A DNA stretch of 64,000 nucleotides. Source: Sulfuritalea hydrogenivorans sk43H. Its GTDB lineage: Bacteria > Pseudomonadota > Gammaproteobacteria > Burkholderiales > Rhodocyclaceae. This document shows, piece by piece, positions 1 to 10,058 of the stretch (its first letter is position 1; each line of letters begins with the position of its first letter). The notes under the pieces are model-generated. The model saw only the letters and a list, made by a program, of their open reading frames with translations, was not told the origin of the DNA and searched no databases. Position numbers and translations under genes: made by a program. The DNA is taken from assembly GCF_000828635.1 (NCBI RefSeq), contig NZ_AP012547.1:744001-808000 (forward strand), read 5' to 3'.

Positions 1-789
1 TCCTACGACTCGGCTGCGGTCCTGGCCCGCGAAGTGGGCGCTCGCATGGCGGCCCGGCTCGATCTGGTAAAGATCGCTCCCGCGCGCGTTGCCGACATCG
101 GCTGCGCCACGGGCGACGGCATCCGCGAACTGCAGCAGCGCTATCCGAAGGCGCAGGCGCTGGCGGTCGATTACGCGCTGCCCATGCTGCGCGCCGTCAA
201 GGACCGCACGCCGCTCACCCAGCGCATCATGCGCCGCGCGCCGCGGCTGGTAAATGCCGATGTGCGTGCCTTGCCGCTGGCCGCCAACTCCCTGGGCCTG
301 GTCTGGTCGAATCTGATGCTGCACTGGTTGGACGATCCGCTGCCGGCCTTGCGCGAATTGCACCGCGTGCTGGAAGTCGGCGGCCTGCTCAGCTTTGCCA
401 CGCTCGGCCCCGACACGCTGAAGGAATTGCGTGCCGCGGCGGCGAAAGTCGGCGCCGGCGATACGGCGCGGCGCTTCCTCGACATGCACGATCTGGGCGA
501 CATGCTGGTGGCCGCCGGCTTTGGCGATCCGGTGATGGACATGGAGCTCGTTACGCTGACCTATGCGGCGCCGCGTGCCTTTCTCGCCGATCAGCGCCAC
601 CTCGGTGTACGCGATGCATTGCTCGGTCATCAGGGCTGGCGCGACTGGCGGCGCTTGCTCGGCGCCTGGCCGCGGGATGCCGAAGGGCGGCTTCCGGCCA
701 GTTTTGAAATCGTCCATGGCCATGCCTGGAAACCCGAGCCGCGGCAGATCGCCGACGGGCGCGCGGTGGTGAAGTTCCATTCGCGATGA
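1..789 (+). CDS. bioC: Malonyl-ACP O-methyltransferase BioC (5' end outside window)
   Basis: SAM-dependent methyltransferase that would methylate malonyl-ACP to start pimelate synthesis for biotin. The reading frame is open from base 1, so the true start lies upstream; an internal ATG at 34 is not the start. The SAM-binding motif I reads VADIGCATGDG near residue 31, followed by an acidic residue after the second strand (AVDYALPML) and the post-motif NADVRALPLAANSLGLVWSN. The rest matches the BioC layout (LHWLDDPLPALRELHRVLEVGG). One copy of the dispersed 21-bp element (447-467) encodes VGAGDTA in the C-terminal half. The stop overlaps the next start (ATGA-type). No other biotin gene is visible in the window. 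A generic class I methyltransferase is the alternative. Confidence 0.8.
   Translation, partial: SYDSAAVLAREVGARMAARLDLVKIAPARVADIGCATGDGIRELQQRYPKAQALAVDYALPMLRAVKDRTPLTQRIMRRAPRLVNADVRALPLAANSLGLVWSNLMLHWLDDPLPALRELHRVLEVGGLLSFATLGPDTLKELRAAAAKVGAGDTARRFLDMHDLGDMLVAAGFGDPVMDMELVTLTYAAPRAFLADQRHLGVRDALLGHQGWRDWRRLLGAWPRDAEGRLPASFEIVHGHAWKPEPRQIADGRAVVKFHSR
447..467 (+). repeat. Dispersed 21-bp element, copy 1
   Basis: Matches AGTCGGCGYTGGCGRNACGGC except C at the T position (GCCGG variant). It lies inside bioC and reads VGAGDTA in frame. Confidence 0.8.
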
Positions 790-938
790 AGCGGGCCAAA
801 CAACGCGCGATCCGTCCGCGCAATCCATTGGTGCTCGATCCATTGCTGAAGAAGGGCGGCGCCCATGGTCGCCGGGACAAGCGCGCCAGCCGGGCGCGGC
901 AGAAGGCGGCGCTGCGGCGTCGAACCGACGAAACCTGA
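786..938 (+). CDS. Small, highly basic 50-aa protein of unknown function
   Basis: A short frame whose ATG overlaps the stop of bioC by 3 bases (ATGA), so it is translationally coupled. The 50-residue product starts MKRAKQRAIRPRNPLV and is dominated by Arg, Lys and Ala (KKGGAHGRRDKRASRARQ), with no membrane segment. The PRNPLV...KKGGAHG pattern resembles small conserved proteobacterial proteins of unknown role that I know only by sequence. The charge suggests RNA or DNA binding, which is inference. It ends just before a strong hairpin terminator. Confidence 0.55.
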   Translation: MKRAKQRAIRPRNPLVLDPLLKKGGAHGRRDKRASRARQKAALRRRTDET

Positions 939-951
939 ATGTGGCGTCGGG

Positions 952-1002
952 AAGGGCGGGAGGGTGGAGCTGAAGATTTATCGGCTCCACCCTCCCGCCC
1001 TT
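952..1002. terminator. Strong hairpin terminator after bioC
   Basis: A perfect 17-bp inverted repeat (954-970 with 984-1000), arms GGGCGGGAGGGTGGAGC and its complement, with a 13-base loop. It is followed by TTTTT on the plus strand and preceded by AA on the other. It separates bioC and the small basic gene from the pyruvate dehydrogenase operon. Confidence 0.85.
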
Positions 1003-1020
1003 TTTGCCGGGAAAATCATA

Positions 1021-1049
1021 TTGCGCAATGTGAATTGTTGTTTTACAAT
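1021..1049 (+). promoter_or_regulatory. Putative sigma-70 promoter of the aceE operon
   Basis: TTGCGC (1021-1026), a 17-base spacer, then TACAAT (1044-1049). This would give a leader of about 100 bases before aceE. That leader holds a second hairpin (1104-1114 with 1122-1131, one bulged base) ending just before the ribosome-binding site. Consensus match only. Confidence 0.55.
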
Positions 1050-1159
1050 GCGAAACAAACGCGGTGTGCCGAATCATGAACTAGGTCTATGCTGCGCAAA
1101 AGAAGTCTGTCCGGATAACACCCGGCAGACTCCGACAACTCTCAAAAGGAGGAGACCCG

Positions 1160-3835
<2,676 letters not shown>

Positions 3836-3838
3836 GCC

Positions 3839-5224
3839 ATGAGCATAGTTGAGGTAAGGGTTCCGGACATCGGCGACTTCAAGGATGTGCCGGTGATCGA
3901 AGTGCTGGTCAAGGTCGGCGACACGATCAAGGCCGAGGATTCGCTGGTGACGCTGGAATCGGACAAGGCGACCATGGACGTGCCCTCGCCCGTATCGGGC
4001 GTGGTCACCGAACTGAAGCTGAAGGTCGGCGACAAGGTGGCGGAAGGCACGCTGGTCGCGCTGATCGATTCTGCGGGCACTGCCACGGGAGTCGGCGCTG
4101 GCGGTACGGCGATTGCGGTGCCGTCGGCAGCTCCAGTGGCAACTCCGAAAGCAGCCGCACCCGATGCGGCGCCCGCTGCAGCGCGCTCCGTCGCCACCCC
4201 GCTGGGGTCGAGTGACTCGAACGCCGATTTCCGTCCGGGTGACACCGAGCTGATTCCCGTCCAGCCCCGCGTTTCCATGCCCACGCCGGCCGATCGGCTG
4301 CCCGGCCATGCGGCCCACGCCAGCCCGTCGGTGCGCCGCTTCGCGCGCGAACTCGGTGTCGATGTCGCCAGGGTGCCGGGCAGCGGTCCGAAAGGACGCA
4401 TCCTGCAAAGCGATGTGCAGGCCTGGGTCAAGGGCGTCATCAGTGGCGCGACGCCATCAACCACTCCCGCCGCGAGTTCGGGGGGGGGCCTCGATCTCTT
4501 GCCCTGGCCCAAGATCGACTTCGCCAAATTCGGTGCCATCGAGGTGCAGCCGCTGTCGCGCATCAAGAAGATTTCCGGCGCCAACCTGTCGCGCAACTGG
4601 GCCATGATTCCGGCCGTCACTTATCACGAGGACGCCGACATCACCGACCTCGAAGCCTTCCGTTTGCAGATCAACAAGGAAAACGAAAAGGGCGGGGGCG
4701 CCAAGCTGACCATGCTCGCCTTCCTGATCAAGGCTTGCGTCAAGGCAATGCAGAAGTACCCCGAGTTCAACTCGTCCATCGACGGCGACAATCTGGTGAT
4801 GAAGAAGTATTTCAACATCGGCTTCGCCGCCGACACGCCGAATGGCCTCGTGGTGCCGGTGATCAAGAACGCCGAGAATAAGGGCGTGTTCGATCTGGCG
4901 CGCGAATCCGGCGAACTGGCGAAGCAGGCGCGCGAAGGCAAGATGAAGCCCGCCGACATGCAGGGCGCCTGCTTCACCATCTCCAGCGTCGGCGGCATCG
5001 GCGGCACCGGCTTCGCGCCGATCGTCAATGCGCCGGAAGTGGCGATCCTCGGCGTCAGCAAGTCGGCCATGAAGCCGGTGTGGGACGGCAAGGCTTTCGT
5101 GCCGCGCCTGATCCTGCCGCTGTCGCTCACGGCGGACCATCGCGTGATCGACGGCGCGCTGGCGACTCGCTTCAATGTCTATCTGGCGCAACTGCTGGCC
5201 GACATGCGCAGGAGCATGCTGTGA
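3839..5224 (+). CDS. aceF: Pyruvate dehydrogenase E2, dihydrolipoamide acetyltransferase
   Basis: Core of the PDH complex; transfers the acetyl group from lipoyl-lysine to CoA. The 461 aa contain one lipoyl domain (residues 1-78, lipoyl lysine in [12 protein letters not shown]), an Ala/Pro linker, a peripheral-subunit-binding domain (SPSVRRFARELGVDVARVPG, about 162-200), a second linker, and the catalytic domain with the active-site motif ADHRVIDGALATRF near the C-terminus. E. coli AceF has three lipoyl domains; one is common elsewhere. The first linker carries a 21-bp element (4090-4110, VGAGGTA). The second linker is encoded through a run of nine G (4490-4498). The stop overlaps the GTG of the next gene. 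Confidence 0.95.
   Translation: MSIVEVRVPDIGDFKDVPVIEVLVKVGDTIKAEDSLVTLESDKATMDVPSPVSGVVTELKLKVGDKVAEGTLVALIDSAGTATGVGAGGTAIAVPSAAPVATPKAAAPDAAPAAARSVATPLGSSDSNADFRPGDTELIPVQPRVSMPTPADRLPGHAAHASPSVRRFARELGVDVARVPGSGPKGRILQSDVQAWVKGVISGATPSTTPAASSGGGLDLLPWPKIDFAKFGAIEVQPLSRIKKISGANLSRNWAMIPAVTYHEDADITDLEAFRLQINKENEKGGGAKLTMLAFLIKACVKAMQKYPEFNSSIDGDNLVMKKYFNIGFAADTPNGLVVPVIKNAENKGVFDLARESGELAKQAREGKMKPADMQGACFTISSVGGIGGTGFAPIVNAPEVAILGVSKSAMKPVWDGKAFVPRLILPLSLTADHRVIDGALATRFNVYLAQLLADMRRSML
4090..4110 (+). repeat. Dispersed 21-bp element, copy 2
   Basis: Full match to the consensus (GT at the RN positions). It sits in the codons of the aceF linker right after the lipoyl domain and reads VGAGGTA. 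Confidence 0.85.
4490..4498 (+). repeat. G9 homopolymer inside aceF
   Basis: Nine consecutive G within the codons for SSGGGLDLL, in the linker before the E2 catalytic domain. The frame is intact at this length; a slip of one base would remove the catalytic domain. Confidence 0.9.
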
Positions 5225-5802
5225 CGACACTCACCGTAGTCAAGAAGGGCGATACGGTCGCCATCGCCGCCGATGGTCTGACGACGTTTGGCGACACGCG
5301 GCTGGCGCGCAGCTACAAGGGCGAGCACGACAAGATCCTCAGCATCGCCGGTTCATGGATCGGCATCTGCGGTTCCTCGGCGCACCACCTTGTGCTGCAA
5401 AGCGCGTTCTCCAAACTGGAGGACGTCAAGCTCGGTTCGCGCATGGAAGTGTACGAGACCTTTCGCCGCCTGCATCCGATCCTCAAGGAGCACGCCTTCC
5501 TCAATCCGAAGGAGGACGAGGACGATCCCTACGAGAGTTCGCAGATCCAGGCGCTGATCGCCAACAGCTCGGGCATTTACGGTATTTATTCGTATCGCGA
5601 GGTGTTCGAGTTCGACCGCGTCTGGGCCGCCGGTTCCGGCCGCAGCTTCGCGCTGGGCGCGATGCATGCGCTTTACGACAGCGGTTTGTCGGCGCCGGAG
5701 ATTGCACGGGCCGGCGTCGCCGCGGGCATCGAATTCGATACCTCGTCCGGGCCGCCGATCGTGGTCCATGAGGTCAAGCTGGAAGGAAAGCGCGATGAGT
5801 GA
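5221..5802 (+). CDS. HslV/proteasome-beta-like Ntn-hydrolase (BPH type)
   Basis: A 193-aa Ntn-hydrolase fold protein. The GTG start is chosen because it puts Thr directly after the initiator (TTLTVVKKGDTVAIAADG), the arrangement needed for a catalytic N-terminal Thr1 in HslV and proteasome beta subunits. Counting from that Thr, Asp17 is present (AADG), and a lysine four residues beyond the HslV Lys33 position (SYKGEHDKIL) probably fills that role. The family closest in memory is BPH, the betaproteobacterial proteasome homologue that forms a self-compartmentalised double ring. No ATPase partner is nearby. It overlaps aceF by 4 bases and lpdA by 8, so it is embedded in the PDH operon. Substrates are unknown. 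Confidence 0.8.
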   Translation: MTTLTVVKKGDTVAIAADGLTTFGDTRLARSYKGEHDKILSIAGSWIGICGSSAHHLVLQSAFSKLEDVKLGSRMEVYETFRRLHPILKEHAFLNPKEDEDDPYESSQIQALIANSSGIYGIYSYREVFEFDRVWAAGSGRSFALGAMHALYDSGLSAPEIARAGVAAGIEFDTSSGPPIVVHEVKLEGKRDE

Positions 5803-7588
5803 CAGCGTTGAAGTGAAAGTCCCCGACATCGGCGACTTCAAGGATGTGCCGGTCATCGAAGTGCTGGTCAAGGTCGGCGACACGGTCAAGGCCGAGGATT
5901 CGCTGATCACGCTCGAATCGGACAAGGCGACGATGGACGTGCCCTCGCCGGTCTCGGGTGTGGTGACCGAAGTGAAGGTCAAGGTCGGCGACAAGGTCGC
6001 GGAAGGTACGCTGGTGGTGCTGATTGCGAGTGCAGCCGCTACAGCCATACCGGCACCGGCTGCGCCGACTGCCGCCGTGCCGCCAGCGCCGACTCCCGTG
6101 CCGGCCCCCGTTGCCGCTGCCGGAACATTCGCCGGCAAGGCCGACCTCGAATGCGAAATGCTGGTGCTCGGCGCCGGCCCCGGCGGCTATTCGGCGGCGT
6201 TCCGCGCCGCCGACCTCGGCATGAGAACCGTCATCGTCGAACGCTACGCGACATTGGGCGGTGTCTGCCTCAATGTCGGCTGCATTCCGTCGAAGGCGTT
6301 GCTGCATGTCGCCGCCGTGATGGAGGAAGCAGCGCACGCCGCCGATCTCGGCGTCAGCTTCGCCGCGCCCAAGGTCGATCTCGACAAGCTGCGCGCGCAC
6401 AAGGAAAAAGTGGTCGGCAAGCTGACCGGGGGACTGACCGGGATGGCCAAAGCGCGCAAGGTCGAGACCGTGCGCGGCTACGGCCACTTCCTCGATGCCA
6501 ATCATCTCGAAGTCGAGGAGACCACCGGCGCAGCGCAGGACAAGAGCGGCGGCAAGAAGGTGATTCGTTTCCAGAAGTGCATCATCGCCGCGGGCAGCGC
6601 GGCCTTCCATCTGCCCTTCATTCCGCGCGACCCGCGCATCGTCGATTCCACCGGCGCGCTGGAGCTGCCCACATTCAACAATGCGCTGCCGAAAAAAATG
6701 CTGGTCATCGGTGGCGGCATCATCGGCCTCGAAATGGCCACGGTGTATTCGACGCTGGGTGCGAAAGTCGACGTCGTCGAAATGCTCGACGGCCTGATGC
6801 AGGGGCCGGACCGCGACCTGGTTAAAGCCTGGGAAAAGCAGAATGCGAAGCGCTTCGACAAGCTGATGCTGAAGACGAAGACCGTTGCCGTCGAGGCCAA
6901 ACCCGACGGCCTCTGGGTCAGCTTCGAAGGCGAGCAGGCGCCGGCGGAAGTGCAGCGCTACGACATGATCCTGCAATCCGCCGGCCGCGCGCCGAATGGC
7001 AAGAAGATCGGCGCCGAGCAGGCGGGCGTGGCGGTGAGCGAGCGCGGCTTCATTCCGGTCGATTCGCAGATGCGCACCAACGTGCCGCATATCTTCGCCA
7101 TCGGCGACATCGTCGGCCAGCCGATGCTGGCGCACAAGGCGGTGCATGAGGCGCACGTCGCGGCCGAAGCGGCGGCGGGCCAGAAGAGCCATTTCGACGC
7201 GTCGGTGATCCCGGGTGTCGCCTACACACATCCCGAGGTGGCCTGGGTCGGCGTCGGCGAAGACGAGGCGAAGAAGGCGGGTCGCAAGGTCAGCAGCGCG
7301 AAGTTCCCCTGGGCGGCCTCGGGCCGGGCGATCGCCAACGGCGCCGAGTACGGTTTCACCAAGCTGGTGTTCGATGAAGAAACGCATCGCGTGATCGGCG
7401 GCGGCATCGTCGGTCCCAACGCCGGCGACATGATCGGCGAAATCGCGCTGGCCATCGAGATGGGCGCCGACGCGGTGGACATCGGCAAAACCATCCATCC
7501 GCATCCGACCCTGGGTGAAACCATCGGCATGGCGGCCGAGGTGGCGCACGGTTCCTGCACCGACCTGCCGCCGCTGCGCAAGCGGTAA
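5795..7588 (+). CDS. lpdA: Dihydrolipoamide dehydrogenase E3 with N-terminal lipoyl domain
   Basis: Reoxidises dihydrolipoamide of the PDH complex with NAD. The 597-aa protein has an N-terminal lipoyl domain (residues 1-80, [12 protein letters not shown] again) fused by an Ala/Pro linker to a flavoprotein disulfide reductase. Landmarks are FAD motif [18 protein letters not shown] (about residue 124), redox motif [13 protein letters not shown] (about 155), NAD motif [18 protein letters not shown] (about 308), and the catalytic dyad HPHPTLGE near the C-terminus. The ATG at 5795 is chosen because the lipoyl domain starts there. The lipoyl domain is almost identical to that of aceF. The linker holds an inverted 21-bp element (6074-6094). 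Confidence 0.95.
   Translation: MSDSVEVKVPDIGDFKDVPVIEVLVKVGDTVKAEDSLITLESDKATMDVPSPVSGVVTEVKVKVGDKVAEGTLVVLIASAAATAIPAPAAPTAAVPPAPTPVPAPVAAAGTFAGKADLECEMLVLGAGPGGYSAAFRAADLGMRTVIVERYATLGGVCLNVGCIPSKALLHVAAVMEEAAHAADLGVSFAAPKVDLDKLRAHKEKVVGKLTGGLTGMAKARKVETVRGYGHFLDANHLEVEETTGAAQDKSGGKKVIRFQKCIIAAGSAAFHLPFIPRDPRIVDSTGALELPTFNNALPKKMLVIGGGIIGLEMATVYSTLGAKVDVVEMLDGLMQGPDRDLVKAWEKQNAKRFDKLMLKTKTVAVEAKPDGLWVSFEGEQAPAEVQRYDMILQSAGRAPNGKKIGAEQAGVAVSERGFIPVDSQMRTNVPHIFAIGDIVGQPMLAHKAVHEAHVAAEAAAGQKSHFDASVIPGVAYTHPEVAWVGVGEDEAKKAGRKVSSAKFPWAASGRAIANGAEYGFTKLVFDEETHRVIGGGIVGPNAGDMIGEIALAIEMGADAVDIGKTIHPHPTLGETIGMAAEVAHGSCTDLPPLRKR
6074..6094 (-). repeat. Dispersed 21-bp element, copy 3
   Basis: Perfect consensus match on the minus strand, inside the Ala/Pro linker of lpdA. 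Because it is inverted relative to the gene it encodes AVPPAPT rather than VGAGGTA. Confidence 0.85.
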
Positions 7589-7590
7589 AA

Positions 7591-7656
7591 TTCGCTCCGT
7601 CATGTCCCCGCGGGAGGCGGGGACGGCATCCCCTTGCGGGAGAACAACGGAGCGAA
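7591..7656 (+). promoter_or_regulatory. Two-tier stem-loop in the rpiA leader
   Basis: A 10-bp inverted repeat (TTCGCTCCGT at 7591-7600 with its exact complement at 7647-7656) encloses a second perfect hairpin (7604-7610 with 7618-7624, GTCCCCG/CGGGGAC). The outer arm covers the ribosome-binding region just before the rpiA ATG at 7660. There is no U-run, so it is not a standard terminator. A role in translation control is inference. Confidence 0.5.
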
Positions 7657-7659
7657 AAG

Positions 7660-8331
7660 ATGACCCAGGATGAACTGAAGCAGGCCGTGGCCCGTGCCGC
7701 GCGCGACTATGTGGCTGACCGGCTTCCGGTCGGGGCAATACTGGGAGTCGGCACCGGCTCCACGGCGAATTTCTTCATCGACGAGATTGCCGCCATCAAG
7801 GACCGCATCGGCGGAACCATCGCCAGTTCCGAGGCCACGGCGAAGCGGCTTGAGGGCCACGGCATCCGCGTGCTCGACCTCAACGGCATCGACGCCATCG
7901 GCATTTACGTCGATGGCGCGGACGAGATCGATGCCAGCATGGCCATGGTGAAGGGCGGTGGCGGCGCGCTGACGCGCGAGAAGATCGTGGCGGCGGTGGC
8001 AAAGACCTTCGTCTGCATCTGCGACGCGTCGAAGCGGGTGCCGGTCATGGGCCGCTTTCCGCTGCCGGTGGAAGTGATCCCCATGGCCAGCGCCTACGTC
8101 AGTCGCGAGCTGGAGAAGCTGGGCGGCAAGCCGAAACTGCGCGAGGGCATGGTTACCGACAACGGCAACCTGATCCTCGACGTGCATGGCCTGTCGATCA
8201 CCGATCCGGTCGGCCTCGAAGCGCACATCAACCAGATCGTCGGCGTCGTCACCAACGGCCTGTTCGCGCAGCGCGGCGCGGACGTATTGCTGCTCGCCGC
8301 GGCGGACGGCGTGCAGACTTACACCCGCTGA
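7660..8331 (+). CDS. rpiA: Ribose-5-phosphate isomerase A
   Basis: Interconverts ribose 5-phosphate and ribulose 5-phosphate; it serves both the pentose phosphate pathway and the regenerative arm of the Calvin cycle encoded 15-20 kb downstream. At 223 aa it matches the family. The phosphate-binding loop [15 protein letters not shown], the [10 protein letters not shown] motif and the [12 protein letters not shown] catalytic segment are all present. It stands between lpdA and phoU with a structured leader of its own, so it may be expressed separately from the PDH operon. Confidence 0.95.
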   Translation: MTQDELKQAVARAARDYVADRLPVGAILGVGTGSTANFFIDEIAAIKDRIGGTIASSEATAKRLEGHGIRVLDLNGIDAIGIYVDGADEIDASMAMVKGGGGALTREKIVAAVAKTFVCICDASKRVPVMGRFPLPVEVIPMASAYVSRELEKLGGKPKLREGMVTDNGNLILDVHGLSITDPVGLEAHINQIVGVVTNGLFAQRGADVLLLAAADGVQTYTR

Positions 8332-8388
8332 AATAAATCCTTCACATGCCTTCGTTATAGTGTCAGGATTGCAGACAGGAGTGGCGGC

Positions 8389-9105
8389 ATGAATCAGGAA
8401 CACATCAGCCGGCAGTTTGATGCCGATCTCGAAGGCCTGCGCACGCGCGTGCTGGCGATGGGCGGCCTCGTCGAACAGCAATTGATCCGCGCCATGCAAG
8501 GCCTGAAATCGGGCGACATGGCGCAGATCGAGCAGGTGATCGCGACCGACCGGCAGGTCAACCGGCATGAAGTCGAACTCGACGAGGCCTGCAACAACGT
8601 CATTGCCCGGCGCCAGCCGGCGGCGGTCGACCTGCGCATGATCATGACCGTGGTGAAGACCATCACCGATCTCGAGCGCATCGGCGACGAAGCCAAGAAG
8701 ATCGCCAAAATGGCGCGCGACATTCACCGCGGGGACACCCGCGTCGTGCCGCGCGTCGATCTGGATCCGCCGGCGGAGATCGCGGTGGCCATGCTGCGCA
8801 AGGCGCTCGATGCCTTTGCCCGCCTCGACGTGAATGCGTCGGCCGAGGTGGTGCGCCAGGATCGCGAAGTCGATTCCGCCTACAAGGCAGCGGCGCGCCA
8901 GCTCATCACTTTCATGATGGAAGACCCGCGCACGATCTCAAGCTCGCTCGACCTGCTGTTCGTCGCCCGGTCGATCGAGCGCATCGGCGATCATGCGAAG
9001 AACATTTCCGAGTATGTCGTCTATCTGGTCAAGGGGCGCGACGTGCGCCACATCGGGCTGGAGGCGATGGAACAGGAAGTCGCCCGCCCGCTCGGGAATC
9101 CCTGA
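8389..9105 (+). CDS. phoU: Phosphate-specific transport accessory protein PhoU
   Basis: Negative regulator of PhoR/PhoB signalling and of the Pst transporter. The 238-aa protein has the two three-helix PhoU repeats, with the metal-binding ExxxD motifs visible as DLERIGDEAKKI and RSIERIGDHAKNI. It begins HISRQFDADLEGLRTRVLAMGGLVE, typical of the family. Pst or PhoR/PhoB genes are not in the window, so this is an orphan copy. A TATAGT (8356-8361) upstream could be a -10 box, but no convincing -35 is present. Confidence 0.9.
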   Translation: MNQEHISRQFDADLEGLRTRVLAMGGLVEQQLIRAMQGLKSGDMAQIEQVIATDRQVNRHEVELDEACNNVIARRQPAAVDLRMIMTVVKTITDLERIGDEAKKIAKMARDIHRGDTRVVPRVDLDPPAEIAVAMLRKALDAFARLDVNASAEVVRQDREVDSAYKAAARQLITFMMEDPRTISSSLDLLFVARSIERIGDHAKNISEYVVYLVKGRDVRHIGLEAMEQEVARPLGNP

Positions 9106-9114
9106 TTTTCGCGC

Positions 9115-9384
9115 TCAGCGCGGCGGGACGTAGCCGCCGACCTGGTCCGCGCCATCGCCGAAGAAGTGCTTCTGCACCTGCTCGGCCAGATACTTCCGGT
9201 GCTGGGCGTCGGCGAGGCTCAGGCGGTTCTCGTTGATGATCATCGTCTGCAGCTTGATCCATTGCTGCCATGCTTCCTTGGAGACGTTCTCATAGAGTTT
9301 CCGGCCCATTTCGCCGGGCATGGGAGGCAGGTCGAGGCCTTCGGCCTCGCGTCCGAGCTTGATGCAATTGACCATGCGTGCCAC
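9115..9384 (-). CDS. yggX: Probable Fe(2+)-trafficking protein, YggX family
   Basis: Small protein proposed to carry Fe2+ and protect Fe-S enzymes from oxidation. The 89-aa sequence [20 protein letters not shown] and the block [20 protein letters not shown] are family hallmarks; the conserved Cys (NCIKL) is present. The start is the GTG at 9384, because it gives the usual M-A-R-M-V-N-C beginning and has AAGGAA a few bases upstream. A longer in-frame extension to 9498 exists but has no family support. The C-terminal tail is rich in Gly/Pro. It converges with phoU and diverges from the BLUF gene. Confidence 0.9.
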   Translation of the reverse strand: MARMVNCIKLGREAEGLDLPPMPGEMGRKLYENVSKEAWQQWIKLQTMIINENRLSLADAQHRKYLAEQVQKHFFGDGADQVGGYVPPR

Positions 9385-9487
9385 AGTGTTTCCTTTCGCA
9401 AATATGAATGGCGTAAGTGTACATTGAGTTTCGTCTCGTGGTTTGGGTATCCGTATTTGCGCCAACCGTTTGCGACAGGAGCCCTCG

Positions 9488-9928
9488 ATGGCACTCATTC
9501 ATCTGATTTATGTCAGCACGGCCTTCCGTGAGCCGGGCACGGACGATCTCGACAGGATTCTCGAATCCGCCATACGCCGCAACACCGCGCTGAACGTGAC
9601 GGGCATGCTGCTCTACGCCGACGGCAGTTTCATGCAGGTGCTCGAAGGCGAGGCTGCCGCCGTGGATGAGGTCTTCGCGCGTGTGGAAAATGATGCCCGC
9701 CACACCGGCATTTTCCTGATCGAACGGGCGCCGATCGACGAACGCAGCTTCGACACGTGGAGCATGGGCTTCAAACGCCTCGCCGCGCGCGAAGCCGCCG
9801 CCCATCCTGCCTATGCGCCATTCTTCGAGCGCGGCTTCGATGCGGCCCGGATCGGCGCCCACCCGGGTCTGGCCTTCGATATGCTGATCGATTTCAGTCG
9901 CCGCCAGCGCGCGATTCCGCCCGGCTGA
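9488..9928 (+). CDS. Stand-alone BLUF-domain blue-light sensor
   Basis: A 146-aa protein consisting of a single FAD-binding BLUF domain plus a short C-terminal helical extension, with no attached output domain. The residues of the photocycle are visible: Tyr in HLIYVS, Asn in LNVTGMLLY, Gln in SFMQVLEG, and the Trp-Ser-Met segment TWSMGF. Such short BLUF proteins signal by interacting with a partner protein. No obvious partner is adjacent: it diverges from yggX and converges on a LysR gene. The window does hold a PAS-GGDEF-EAL protein and a PilZ protein elsewhere, but a link is speculation. Confidence 0.9.
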   Translation: MALIHLIYVSTAFREPGTDDLDRILESAIRRNTALNVTGMLLYADGSFMQVLEGEAAAVDEVFARVENDARHTGIFLIERAPIDERSFDTWSMGFKRLAAREAAAHPAYAPFFERGFDAARIGAHPGLAFDMLIDFSRRQRAIPPG

Positions 9929-10012
9929 ATCGCGACGAAGCCGGGCTGCCCGGCCACGGCCACGCCGGCGATGCCGGCAACCAAAACAAGAGACCATTCG
10001 TCGACCGTTGCT

Positions 10013-10033
10013 GCCGTTTCGCCAGCGCCGACT
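10013..10033 (-). repeat. Dispersed 21-bp element, copy 4 (intergenic)
   Basis: Perfect consensus match on the minus strand in the 130-base gap between the convergent BLUF and LysR genes, so it codes for nothing here. This non-coding copy is important evidence that the element is a DNA signal. Confidence 0.85.
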
Positions 10034-10058
10034 TTTCGCGCCGCGCCGCGGCTGCGCC

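Noticed and set aside
7747-7770. 21-bp-element-like sequence in rpiA (GAGTCGGCACCGGCTCCACGGC)
   Set aside because: It encodes the universally conserved GVGTGSTA phosphate loop of RpiA and differs at several core positions, so the similarity is explained by the protein.
8356-8361. TATAGT before phoU as a full promoter or Pho box
   Set aside because: No acceptable -35 at the right distance and no PhoB direct repeats; kept only as a remark under phoU.
9385-9498. Longer YggX with 38 extra N-terminal residues
   Set aside because: The family begins at MARMVNC, and a Shine-Dalgarno sequence sits right before the GTG at 9384.
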